64,000 bases of DNA from Streptomyces sp. TRM49041 (GTDB taxonomy: Bacteria > Actinomycetota > Actinomycetes > Streptomycetales > Streptomycetaceae): assembly GCF_008271805.1 (NCBI RefSeq), contig NZ_VSRY01000172.1:1-64000 (forward strand), in the 5' to 3' direction. The translations under genes and the position numbers were made by a program. Below, piece after piece: positions 9,400 through 18,227 of this stretch; the stretch's first letter is position 1; every line of letters starts with the position of its first letter. The notes beneath the pieces are model-generated. The model was not told the DNA's origin. It did no database searches and was given only the letters and a program-made list of their open reading frames with translations.

Positions 9400-10464
9400 T
9401 CATGACCCGACCTGCACCCGGCTGTGGTCGCCGAGGACGAGACGGTGGGCCCTCAGGGTCCGGGGCGTGGACGTCACCTCGACCTCGCGTCCGATCAGCG
9501 AGCGCTCGACACGCCGCACCCCGGCGATGGACGCCCCGCGCAGCACGATGGAGTACTCGACCTCGCTGTCGACCACCTCGCAGTCGCTGTCGATGGAGGT
9601 GAACGGACCGATGTAGGAGTCACGGATGCGCGTACCCGCCGCGACGACCACCGGGCCGACGATCCGTGACCCGGTGACCGTCGCGCCCTTCTCGATCACC
9701 ACCCGGCCGATCAGCTCGCTGGAGCGCACCTCACCGGAGCAGTCGGCCTCGACACCGTCCAGGACGAGGCGGTTGACCTCCAGCATGTCCGCGACGTTGC
9801 CGGTGTCCTTCCAGTACCCGGACACGACGGTCGAGTCCACGCGGCGACCCGAGTCGACCAGCTCCTGGATCGCGTCGGTGATCTCCAGTTCGCCCCGCCA
9901 CGACGGCTTGAGCCGGGACACGGCGTCGTGCACGCGGGCGGTGAACATGTAGACGCCGACGAGCGCGAAGTCGCTCTTCGGGCGCTTCGGCTTCTCCTCC
10001 AGGCCGATGACCCGGCCGTGGGGGTCGAGTTCGACCACTCCGAACGCACGCGGGTCCGACACCCGGGTCAGCATGATCTGCGCGTCCGGGCGGTTCTCCC
10101 GGAAGCGCCCCACGAGCGCGCTGATGCCGCCGACGAGGAAGTTGTCGCCGAGGTACATCACGAAGTCGTCGTCGCCGAGGTAGTCCCGGGCGATGCGTAC
10201 GGCGTGGGCCAGGCCCAGCGGTGCCTCCTGCGGGAGGTAGGTGACGTCCAGGCCGAAGCGTGAGCCGTCGCCGACCGCGGACTCGATCTCGGCGGCCGTG
10301 TCGCCGACGACGATGCCGACCTCACGGACGCCCGCCTCGGCGATCGACTCGAGGCCGTAGTACAGGACCGGCTTGTTGGCGACGGGCACGAGCTGCTTCG
10401 CCGAGGTGTGCGTGATCGGCCGCATCCGGGAGCCGGACCCGCCGGCGAGCACGAGCGCCTTCAT
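9400..10464 (-). CDS. rmlA: Glucose-1-phosphate thymidylyltransferase (long, StrD/StaA-type)
   Basis: A 354-residue enzyme making dTDP-glucose from glucose-1-phosphate and dTTP, the entry to deoxysugar biosynthesis. The N-terminus MKALVLAGGSGSRMRPIT is the nucleotide-binding loop (usual GGxGTRLRP, here GSRMRP). SAKQLVPVANKPVLYYGLE holds the catalytic Lys, and YLGDNF and WRGELEITDA are the metal- and sugar-binding motifs. The C-terminal third is a left-handed beta-helix, as in the long form typical of antibiotic sugar pathways and unlike the 290-residue housekeeping RmlA. It is the last gene of the leftward operon, 10 bases after the P450 stop, with AAGGGG ahead of the ATG. No 4,6-dehydratase, epimerase or aminotransferase accompanies it here. 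Confidence 0.92.
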   Translation of the reverse strand: MKALVLAGGSGSRMRPITHTSAKQLVPVANKPVLYYGLESIAEAGVREVGIVVGDTAAEIESAVGDGSRFGLDVTYLPQEAPLGLAHAVRIARDYLGDDDFVMYLGDNFLVGGISALVGRFRENRPDAQIMLTRVSDPRAFGVVELDPHGRVIGLEEKPKRPKSDFALVGVYMFTARVHDAVSRLKPSWRGELEITDAIQELVDSGRRVDSTVVSGYWKDTGNVADMLEVNRLVLDGVEADCSGEVRSSELIGRVVIEKGATVTGSRIVGPVVVAAGTRIRDSYIGPFTSIDSDCEVVDSEVEYSIVLRGASIAGVRRVERSLIGREVEVTSTPRTLRAHRLVLGDHSRVQVGS

Positions 10465-10474
10465 CGACGCCCCT

Positions 10475-11719
10475 TCAGTCCAGCACCGCGGGCAGGACGC
10501 TCATCCGCCGAATCATCCACTCCGACTCCCACTCGACGGCGGTGCCGGTGCTCAGCCGCGCCTTCGGGAACCGGCGCAGGAACCCGCGCAACGCGATCTG
10601 TGCCTCCAGCCGGACCAGTGAGGCGCCGATGCAGTAGTGCGCGCCGAGTCCGAAGGAGAGGTGCCCGTGTCCCTGCCGTTCCGCGGCGAAGCTGTCCGCC
10701 CCCTCGTCCGGCTGCCGGTTCGCCGCCGCGATGTTGACCTGCACCGGGGCGCCCTTGGGGATCAGATAGCCGCCGATGTCGAGGTCCTCGGTGGGGAAGC
10801 GCCAGGTCGGGTGCGGAAACGGCGGGTGTACGCGGAGGGTCTCCTCGACCCACGCCTTGATGTCCTCGTCGGTCTGCGGCCGTTCGTCCGCCGGCCGCCG
10901 CAGAGCCTCGTAGAGCGAGGCGGAGATCAGGCTCCCGGTCGTCTCGTAGCCGGTGATGATCATCCCCACCGTCCAGACGACGACCTCGCCCTCGGTGACC
11001 GCGTCCGGCCCGTCGGCGGCGGCCAGAAGCCCCCTGATCACCCCGTCCCGCAGCGGAGCCGGGTCACGCACCCAGCCCTCGACCGCCCCGAACAGCGCGC
11101 CGACCGCCTCTTTGCGTGCCGGGTAGTCGGAGGAGTAGAGCATGACGTCGGTGATGCTGCGCAGCCGCCGCTCCGCCTCCAGGGGCAGACCGAGCATCTC
11201 GGAGATGAACGCCAGCGGCACCCGGTGGGTGTAGTCCGTGACCACGTTGACCTCGGGGGACTCCGCGGAACGGGACTGTTCCAGCTCGTCCAGGAAGCCG
11301 TCGACCTTGACGCTGACCCGCTCGCCCCACCTCTCGGTGTTGCGTGGGCTCAGCACCGGCTGGTGCACCCGCCGGATCCGTGCGTGGTTCTCGCCATCGC
11401 TCATGATCATGGCGCGGGCGTACTCCGGGGGCGGCTGCGAGCCCACCATCAGGCCCGGCTTGCGCATGAAGTCGGGGACCAGGGTGATGTCCTTGGCCAG
11501 CTTGGGGTGGGTGAGTGCGATCCGTACCAGCTCCGGGTCGCACACGACCCAGGCGTGCTTGCCGAGGTAGGGGATGCGTACGACCGGGGCCACCCGCGCG
11601 GCCGCAAGCAGCTCGGGCATGCAGTCGAAGGGGCCCGGGTCCGTCGGCATGGTCGTCTCGGGCGGTTCTGTCAGGCCGGCTTCCGTCGTGACATCGCCGG
11701 TTTCCGTCGTGACGTTCAA
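10475..11719 (-). CDS. Cytochrome P450, indolocarbazole tailoring (possible StaN-type role)
   Basis: A 414-residue bacterial class I P450. From the chosen start, the I-helix motif TGYETTG lies at residues 256-262, ExxR at 293-296 (EETLR) and the heme loop FGLGAHYCIG with Cys363. The start is a TTG at 11719 overlapping the glycosyltransferase stop (TTGA), with GGAGGT 8 bases upstream; an ATG at 11650 is the alternative, but it would lose the N-terminal cap and has no Shine-Dalgarno sequence. It is translationally coupled between the glycosyltransferase and rmlA, so it probably acts on the glycosylated product or the sugar. By analogy with StaN, which forms the second C-N bond of staurosporine, it may tie the sugar to the second indole nitrogen. 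That is inference; another oxidation is possible. Confidence 0.85.
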   Translation of the reverse strand: MNVTTETGDVTTEAGLTEPPETTMPTDPGPFDCMPELLAAARVAPVVRIPYLGKHAWVVCDPELVRIALTHPKLAKDITLVPDFMRKPGLMVGSQPPPEYARAMIMSDGENHARIRRVHQPVLSPRNTERWGERVSVKVDGFLDELEQSRSAESPEVNVVTDYTHRVPLAFISEMLGLPLEAERRLRSITDVMLYSSDYPARKEAVGALFGAVEGWVRDPAPLRDGVIRGLLAAADGPDAVTEGEVVVWTVGMIITGYETTGSLISASLYEALRRPADERPQTDEDIKAWVEETLRVHPPFPHPTWRFPTEDLDIGGYLIPKGAPVQVNIAAANRQPDEGADSFAAERQGHGHLSFGLGAHYCIGASLVRLEAQIALRGFLRRFPKARLSTGTAVEWESEWMIRRMSVLPAVLD

Positions 11720-13026
11720 CGTGTGACACCTCCGGTGGGAATCTGGCCCTGGGAATCGGCCATGGACTCGATGAGCTCGGCGGCCCGTCGCGGGGCGTCG
11801 CAGCTCTTGTACTCCCGGGACAGTGCGCGTGCCCGCCGCCGGTAGCGCTCGTCGTTCAGTACGGTGCTCACCGCGTCGCGCAGGCCGGCTTCGGACACGG
11901 CCCGCCGTCCGAGGACCACACCGGCCCCGGCCCACTTGATCCGCGCCGCCACGTCGGGCTTCTCCTCCGAGCCCGGCGCGACGACCAGGGGCACACCCTG
12001 GGCCAGGGCCGCGTTGACGCCGTTGTAGCCGCCGTTGGTCACCATCACGTCCACGTGCGGCAGCAGGTGGTGGTAGGGGACGAACCGTTCCAGCCGGACG
12101 TTGTCCGGCAGCGGCCGCAGCCGGTCGGCGTCCAGGTCGGTCCCGGTGGTGACCACGACGAGGACGTCCTGCCCGGCCAGTGCCCGGACGGCGGGGGCGA
12201 GCAGCCAGTCGACGTCGTTGGCGGTGGTGCCCTGGGTGATCAGCACCACCGGCCGGCTGCCGTGCAGTTCCTCCCACCAGCCGGGCGGGTCGAAGTTCTC
12301 CGGGGGAAGGCCGAGGAGCCCGCCCACGAAGTGGGTTCCCGGGAGCAGGTCGCTGCGGGGGAACTCGAAGGAGGACACGGTACCCATCAGGTAGAGGGCA
12401 GGGGGGCGCGCGATGTTCTCCATGGCGCCCGTCCTCAGCCGCGGCAGCCCCACCCGGGCCCGTGTCCGGTCGGCCTCCCTGCGCAGGTCCCGCATCACCA
12501 CCTGGTCGCCGACGAAGGTGAGCAGCGCGTTGCGCACCCGTCCGAGCGGTGAGGAACTCGGCTGCAGCCCTCGTCCGAGCGGGGCGGTGTCCCTACTGCC
12601 GAGGATGTAGACGGAGTTGCTCAGCCAGGCCAGCGGGATGCCGGTGCGCTCGGCGGCGAAGCACGCGCCGTAACACATGTCGTCGGCGAGTACGCAGTCG
12701 GCCGGGAACCGTTCGAGTACCGCCAGCAGGTCGTCCATCTGGCGTGGTGCGGTCCGGTAGAAGATGTCCCGGACACCGATCTTGAAACTGGCGATCCCGG
12801 TCAGCCCCGCGTGGCCGGGGAACGCCTCCTCCCGGCTCTTGCCGCCGAAGTCGAGTTCGGCGCTCATGGGCTCGAAGTGCGCCCCGGCCTGCTCCACCTG
12901 CTTCTGAAAGGCGCGACCGGTGTACCAGCGCACCTCATGTCCGCGCCGGGCGAGTTCACGTGCGACCTCGAGCATGCTGACGACGTGTCCCGGTGCCGGT
13001 GTGGTAGCGATCAACACTCGCGTCAA
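11716..13026 (-). CDS. Family-1 glycosyltransferase, putative indolocarbazole N-glycosyltransferase
   Basis: A GT-B glycosyltransferase of about 436 residues. The N-terminal acceptor domain starts TRVLIATTPAPGHVVSMLEV; the C-terminal donor domain has VLITQGTTAND and the nucleotide-sugar motif VTNGGYNGVNAALAQGVPLV followed by PGSEEKPDVAARI. This architecture is shared with RebG and StaG. The start is a TTG at 13026 with GGAGG 5 bases upstream; an in-frame GTG at 13017 is possible. It is the first gene of the leftward operon and diverges from the oxidase gene across about 350 bp. With rmlA downstream, the simplest donor is dTDP-glucose or a dTDP-deoxyhexose completed elsewhere in the genome. 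Confidence 0.88.
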   Translation of the reverse strand: MTRVLIATTPAPGHVVSMLEVARELARRGHEVRWYTGRAFQKQVEQAGAHFEPMSAELDFGGKSREEAFPGHAGLTGIASFKIGVRDIFYRTAPRQMDDLLAVLERFPADCVLADDMCYGACFAAERTGIPLAWLSNSVYILGSRDTAPLGRGLQPSSSPLGRVRNALLTFVGDQVVMRDLRREADRTRARVGLPRLRTGAMENIARPPALYLMGTVSSFEFPRSDLLPGTHFVGGLLGLPPENFDPPGWWEELHGSRPVVLITQGTTANDVDWLLAPAVRALAGQDVLVVVTTGTDLDADRLRPLPDNVRLERFVPYHHLLPHVDVMVTNGGYNGVNAALAQGVPLVVAPGSEEKPDVAARIKWAGAGVVLGRRAVSEAGLRDAVSTVLNDERYRRRARALSREYKSCDAPRRAAELIESMADSQGQIPTGGVTR

Positions 13027-13380
13027 CGTCGCCTCCGTCGGGGTCGCGTGTCACCGTTCTCACCGGCCGGCCGGGCGCTTGCGGACCCGGCCGTCCGGCC
13101 ACGCACGCCAGCATCGCCTCGCCCCGGGCCCTGGACGGCGGCGCGGGGAAAACCCCGCGCGTTCGCGCAGGATGGCGCCGTCGTGCCACCCCGGTCGCGC
13201 CGACGGATCGCTGATCGAACCATCCGTGCCGAGGGCCGCCGGGGGATACGGGCGCGCTGTCACCGCGCAAAGAATGGCCGACAGGCAATCCCCGGCATCG
13301 CCCTTCCGGGACGGGGAAAGGCGCTGGCGTTCATCCAGGACACACTCCCGGCCTTGGACATCGCGTACTGGAGGAAACCT
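13027..13380. promoter_or_regulatory. Divergent promoter region of the indolocarbazole cluster
   Basis: About 350 bp separate the leftward glycosyltransferase operon and the rightward oxidase operon, so both promoters and any LAL-regulator operator must lie here. I could not identify -35/-10 hexamers or a palindrome with confidence. The rightward frame is open upstream but shows no oxidase homology before the GTG at 13381. Confidence 0.5.
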
Positions 13381-14910
13381 GTGAAGGCACCCTTGCAGGA
13401 GATCGACGGGCCGGACGGCGCCATCGGTGGACCGAAGAAGGTCACCGTCATCGGCGCCGGCATCGCCGGTCTTGTGGCGGCATACGAATTGGAGCGCCTC
13501 GGACATCACGTCCAGGTCGTCGAGGGAAGCCGCGAGATAGGCGGCCGGATTCACACCCATCGCTTTCCTGGCGGCCCACCGGAAGGCGGCGGCCAGGCCG
13601 GGCCGTTCGCGGAGCTCGGCGCGATGCGGATCCCCGCCGGACACCGGCTGACCATGCACTACATCGCCGAACTGGGCCTGCAGAACCAGGTTCGCGAATT
13701 TCGGACGCTGTTCTCCGACGACGCCGCCTACCTGCCCAGTTCCTCGGGATATCTTCGGGTGCGCGACGCACACGAAACCCTTGTCGACGACTTCGCCGCC
13801 GGGCTGCCCGACCGGCGATACCGCAGTGACACGCTGCTGTTCGGCGCCTGGCTGGACGCCAGCATAAGAGCCATCGCCCCCCGCCAGTTCTACGACGGGC
13901 TGCACGACGAGATAGGCGTGGAACTGCTGAACCTCATCGATCACATCGATTTGACGCCCTACCGGTGCGGCAGCGCGAAGAACAGGATCGATCTGCACAC
14001 CTTCTTCGCCGACCACCCCCAGGTGCGGTCGTTCTGCCCGCCGCGCCTCGAGCGCTTCCTCGACGATGTGCTGGACGAGACCAGCTCCACCATCGTGCGG
14101 CTGCGGGACGGGATGGACGCGCTCCCCCGACGGCTCGCCTCACGGATCCGGGGAGAGATCTCGACCGGCCAGGAGGTGGTGGGCATCGACGTCCGCGACG
14201 ACGCGGTGGTCCTGCGGATCCGCCAGGGCGTCAGGACCGTCACCAGGACGTGCGACTACGTGGTGTGCACCATTCCTTTCACGGTGCTCAGGAAGATGCG
14301 GCTGACCGGCTTCGACAAGAACAAGCTGGACATCGTCCATCAGACGAAGTACTGGGCGGCGACGAAGATAGCCTTCCACTGCCGTGAGGCGTTCTGGGAG
14401 AAGGACGGCATCAGCGGGGGCGCCTCCTTCACCGGCGGGCACGTGCGGCAGACCTACTACCCGCCCACCGACGGCGACCCGGCACACGGCGCGGTGCTGC
14501 TCGCGAGCTACACCATCGGGCCGGACGCCGACGCGCTCAGCCGGCTCAGCGAGGCGGAGCGGAACGCCGTCGTCACCAGGGAACTGAGCGTGATGCACCC
14601 CGAGTTACGCCGGCCGGGCATGGTCCTGGGCGTGGCGGGCCGGGCCTGGGGCGCGCGCCGATGGTCCTCCGGAGCGGCCACGGTCCGCTGGGGCCAGGAA
14701 GCCGCGCTCCGCGAGGCGGAACGGCGGGAGGCGGCCCGGCCGCAGAAGGGGCTTTTCTTCGCCGGCGAGCACTGCTCGTCGAAGCCCGCGTGGATCGAGG
14801 GCGCCATCGAGTCGGCGATCGACGCCGCGCACGAGATCGAGTGGTACGAGCCGCGGGCCAGCCGTGTGTTCGCCGCCACCCGCCCGAGCCGCTCGGACGA
14901 GTCGGCGTGA
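13381..14910 (+). CDS. staO: FAD-dependent L-tryptophan oxidase (StaO/RebO-type)
   Basis: A 509-residue flavin amine oxidase predicted to oxidise L-tryptophan to the indole-3-pyruvate imine, the first step of bisindole assembly. The dinucleotide-binding loop VIGAGIAGLVAAYELERLG is at residues 22-40, followed by the Arg motif GSREIGGRIHTHR and FAELGAMRIP. The C-terminal flavin motif is LFFAGEHCSSKPAWIEGAIE. The start is a GTG at 13381 with GGAGG 6 bases upstream; the open frame upstream has no homology. It overlaps the next gene by GTGA, so the two subunits of the imine-dimer pathway are translationally coupled. RebO prefers 7-chlorotryptophan, but no halogenase is present here, so unsubstituted tryptophan is expected. 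Confidence 0.92.
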   Translation: MKAPLQEIDGPDGAIGGPKKVTVIGAGIAGLVAAYELERLGHHVQVVEGSREIGGRIHTHRFPGGPPEGGGQAGPFAELGAMRIPAGHRLTMHYIAELGLQNQVREFRTLFSDDAAYLPSSSGYLRVRDAHETLVDDFAAGLPDRRYRSDTLLFGAWLDASIRAIAPRQFYDGLHDEIGVELLNLIDHIDLTPYRCGSAKNRIDLHTFFADHPQVRSFCPPRLERFLDDVLDETSSTIVRLRDGMDALPRRLASRIRGEISTGQEVVGIDVRDDAVVLRIRQGVRTVTRTCDYVVCTIPFTVLRKMRLTGFDKNKLDIVHQTKYWAATKIAFHCREAFWEKDGISGGASFTGGHVRQTYYPPTDGDPAHGAVLLASYTIGPDADALSRLSEAERNAVVTRELSVMHPELRRPGMVLGVAGRAWGARRWSSGAATVRWGQEAALREAERREAARPQKGLFFAGEHCSSKPAWIEGAIESAIDAAHEIEWYEPRASRVFAATRPSRSDESA

Positions 14911-17900
14911 GCGTCTTCGACCTGCCCCGGCTGCACTTCCGCGGAGCGGCGACGACACACCTGCCCACCGGCCCGCGCAGCGGTCTCGTCGATCTGGCGA
15001 CGAACACGGCGCTCACCGAGGACGGCCTGCCCTTCCCTGCGCACCGCCCACCCGGCGAGTACCACGAGCATCTCGACCGCCTGGGACCGCGGTTCGACAG
15101 CACGGGCCGCCCGGCGTCCGACGGGCCCTTCAGCGCGGCCAAGGGCGAGGACTTCGCCGGCAACGGGCACTTCTCGATCGACGCGCGGATCGTCGGCGTC
15201 GAGGGCCGCGCGGGCGACATCGACACCGCCGATCCGGTGGTCGGGCGCGGTGTCGACATGTGGGGGCACTACAACGAGTACCTCGCCACCACGGTCAACC
15301 GGGCCCGTGTCTTCGACATCGATCCGTCCTCCGACTGGACCACGACGCTCATGGTCGGACAGTTCTGCTTCGGGCGCGACGGACGCTCCCACGACGTCGG
15401 GTACATGGCCACCGGCGCCGTCCGCGGCTTCCAGCCCCCGAGGTGGCACAACGCCGACCACGTCCGCGACGTGGGCGATCACTGGCTGGCGAAGCGGCTG
15501 CGCCGGTCCGTGGTCCACCAGTTCGTCGTGACCGAGGACGAGGAGCTGACCTGGCTCGACGAGGCGGCCCTCTCCCCGGCCGTGCGGCGACTGCGCGCCA
15601 CGGTGGCCGCCGAGGAGGCCGGCGGCCTGGTGGTGCAGTTCGCGCTCAGCCACCTGTCCGTTCCGCACGCCCCCGACCGGCCGAGCCGGTGGCAGCTGCG
15701 CGGGACGATCGCCCCCTGGCGGCCGCACGAGCCACGCACATACCCGGCGGGCCGCCTGCTCGTCCCGGACCGCCGCGTGTCCGGCCGGGCTCCCGGCGGG
15801 CCGCACAACCTCTCCGTCGAGGTGACGGACGAACACGTCACCCTCAACATGATCACCGCGGTGCCCGCCGCCGGTCCCTCCGCGCTCGTCGACATCGGCG
15901 ATCTCGAACTGCGTACGGCGGACACCGGCCGACTGGTGGCCCGGGTGCCCCGGCAGGCGTACCTCGGGGAGGAGTACGCCCTGGCCTGCGGCCTGGTGAC
16001 GGTTCCCAGCGAGTTGCCGGCGCACGCCGCGGCCGAGGAGGCGCTGCACCTGGTGGGCACCGGCCCCGGCGGCCCGGTGGTGCACCTGCGCGAGAAGGAG
16101 ATCAACGTCCAGGTCGACGACGCGTGCCTCTTCCTGGAGCACCCTCGGGGCCCGGACGACGCGGACCACGACGTCGAGGTGCTCGTACGGTCCTTCGTGC
16201 GGGGCCGTCCAGGAGCCGTCGGCGAGATCGGCGTACGGCAGTTCTTCAACCCCGGCGCCCTCCCGCGCGACCCGGCCGCCCGCTCCCCCGAGGCGCGGTC
16301 CTCCGACGTCGACATCGTCCGGCTGCGCGCGGGCCGGCGGGACGATACCGGCGCGTGGTCGAGCGCCTGTGCCCTGGACACGGACCACACGGGACGCGGG
16401 TGGTTCACCATGCGGGGCGCGGCAGCCGGCACCGCCCGTGTCCTGCTGTCCGCCGGCGCCGGTGACCTGCCGTGCGACATGGACCTCCCCGGCTCCGCGG
16501 CCCTCGGCTACGACCACGACGACGCGCTCGGATACTGGCCCGGCGCCGGCTACCTGTCGGTGCGGGTGCTTCCCGACGACTGGCGGCTGGCCGGGACCGG
16601 CCAGGACGAGGTGACCTTCGACCTGGTGTACAGGGAGGTCTTCGCGTACTACGAGCACCTGTACTCCTTCATGAAGGCGGAGGTCTTCAGCCTGGCGGAC
16701 CGGTGCAAGGTGGAGACGTACGCGAAGCTGATCTGGCAGATGTGCGACCCGCGCAACAAGGCGAAGACCTACTACATGCCGCCGACGCGGGATCTGTCCG
16801 AGCCGAAGGCACAGCTCCTGCTGAAGTTCCTGCGGGCCCAGCAGGTGCCGGACGGGGTCCTTCTGACGGAGCCGGCCGCCGGCCGCAGGAGCAGGGGGAT
16901 CGGCACCCGCGGCGAACTCGTCGGGGTGCTGCGCGACGCCGCCGCGATCGAGCTGGCCGTCATGCTCCAGTACCTCTACGCGGCCTACTCGGTGCCCACC
17001 CACGGCGCCGGTCTGGAGTACGTGCGGCGGGGCGTGTGGACGCCCGAGCAGCTCCGGCTCGCCTGCGGCGACGGCGGGGAGACCCTCGACGAGGGCATCC
17101 GCAGCATGCTGCTGAACATCGCCCGCGAGGAGATGATCCACTTCCTCCTCGTCAACAACATCCTCACCGCGGTGGGCGAGCCGTTCCACGTGCCCCGGAT
17201 CGACTTCGGCACCGTCAACCAGGAGCTGTCGGTGCCGCTGGACTTCTCCCTGGAGCGGCTCGGACTCGGCAGCGTCGAGCGGTTCACGCTGATCGAGCGG
17301 CCGGACGACCTCGTCGGCGAGGTGCGGCGAGGCGACACGGCGGCGGCCGCCCCCGCGCCGTACGACGACCGGCACCCGTACGCCTCGCTGAGCGAGCTGT
17401 ACGCGGACATCCGGGAGGGCCTGCAACGCGTCCCGGACCTCTTCATGGTGGAGAAGGGCAGAGGAGGCGGGGAGCACCACCTCTTCCTGCGGGAGTCCCT
17501 CAACCGGCAGCACCCCGACTACCAGCTCGAGGTCGACGACCTCTCCAGTGCCCTGTTCGCGATCGACGTCATCACCGAGCAGGGAGAGGGAGGGGTGCTC
17601 GGCCCGCGAACCGCCGAGCGGTCGCACTACGCCTCGTTCCTGCGGATCTCCGATCTGCTCTGCGGTGCACCGGCCACGGGGACGCGCCCGGGCGGCGAAC
17701 GGTGGAACCCGGCCTATCCCGTCGTGCGCAACCCGACCCTCGGGCACGGAAACCCCGCCATGGAGACGGTCACCGACCCTGACGCCCGGTCGGTCATGGA
17801 GCTGTTCAACCGTTCCTACTTCATGACGCTGCAGCTCATGGCCCAGCACTTCGGTGAGCGCCCCGACGAGAGCCTGCGGCGGTCCGACCTGATGAACGCG

Positions 17901-18167
17901 GCGATCGACATGATGACCGGCCTGATGCGCCCGCTGGCCGAACTGCTGGTGACCCTGCCGTCGGGGCGCCGCGGCATGACCGCCGGGCCGTCGTTCGAGC
18001 TGACCGAGCAGCCCGCGCCCGTGTCCCGTCCGGACGTGGCGAGGCGCGGCATCTCGCTGCGCCTCGACCACCTCGCGGCGGCATGCGGCAAGCACCCCAT
18101 GGTGCCCGCTCGCGTGGGGGAGATGAGCGCCTTCTGGGCCGACCACTTCCGGCTGCCGCGCGGCTAG
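14907..18167 (+). CDS. staD: Chromopyrrolic acid synthase (StaD/RebD/VioB-type)
   Basis: A protein of 1086 residues, the size class of RebD, StaD and VioB. It couples two indole-pyruvate imines to chromopyrrolic acid. The N-terminus VSVFDLPRLHFRGAATTHLP matches the start of this family. The C-terminal third has the ferritin-like helical domain with AIELAVMLQYLYAAYSVP and AREEMIHFLLVNNILTAVGE near residue 740, followed by HVPRIDFG. The start is a GTG at 14907 overlapping the oxidase stop. A very long antisense frame over this gene is an artefact of GC-rich codon use. Downstream is the P450 with a 60-base gap. Confidence 0.93.
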   Translation: MSVFDLPRLHFRGAATTHLPTGPRSGLVDLATNTALTEDGLPFPAHRPPGEYHEHLDRLGPRFDSTGRPASDGPFSAAKGEDFAGNGHFSIDARIVGVEGRAGDIDTADPVVGRGVDMWGHYNEYLATTVNRARVFDIDPSSDWTTTLMVGQFCFGRDGRSHDVGYMATGAVRGFQPPRWHNADHVRDVGDHWLAKRLRRSVVHQFVVTEDEELTWLDEAALSPAVRRLRATVAAEEAGGLVVQFALSHLSVPHAPDRPSRWQLRGTIAPWRPHEPRTYPAGRLLVPDRRVSGRAPGGPHNLSVEVTDEHVTLNMITAVPAAGPSALVDIGDLELRTADTGRLVARVPRQAYLGEEYALACGLVTVPSELPAHAAAEEALHLVGTGPGGPVVHLREKEINVQVDDACLFLEHPRGPDDADHDVEVLVRSFVRGRPGAVGEIGVRQFFNPGALPRDPAARSPEARSSDVDIVRLRAGRRDDTGAWSSACALDTDHTGRGWFTMRGAAAGTARVLLSAGAGDLPCDMDLPGSAALGYDHDDALGYWPGAGYLSVRVLPDDWRLAGTGQDEVTFDLVYREVFAYYEHLYSFMKAEVFSLADRCKVETYAKLIWQMCDPRNKAKTYYMPPTRDLSEPKAQLLLKFLRAQQVPDGVLLTEPAAGRRSRGIGTRGELVGVLRDAAAIELAVMLQYLYAAYSVPTHGAGLEYVRRGVWTPEQLRLACGDGGETLDEGIRSMLLNIAREEMIHFLLVNNILTAVGEPFHVPRIDFGTVNQELSVPLDFSLERLGLGSVERFTLIERPDDLVGEVRRGDTAAAAPAPYDDRHPYASLSELYADIREGLQRVPDLFMVEKGRGGGEHHLFLRESLNRQHPDYQLEVDDLSSALFAIDVITEQGEGGVLGPRTAERSHYASFLRISDLLCGAPATGTRPGGERWNPAYPVVRNPTLGHGNPAMETVTDPDARSVMELFNRSYFMTLQLMAQHFGERPDESLRRSDLMNAAIDMMTGLMRPLAELLVTLPSGRRGMTAGPSFELTEQPAPVSRPDVARRGISLRLDHLAAACGKHPMVPARVGEMSAFWADHFRLPRG

Positions 18168-18227
18168 GGCGCTTCCGGCGGCGCCCCCGGAACGGCGGCG
18201 CCGCACTGCCGAATCGAAGGAGACCGC

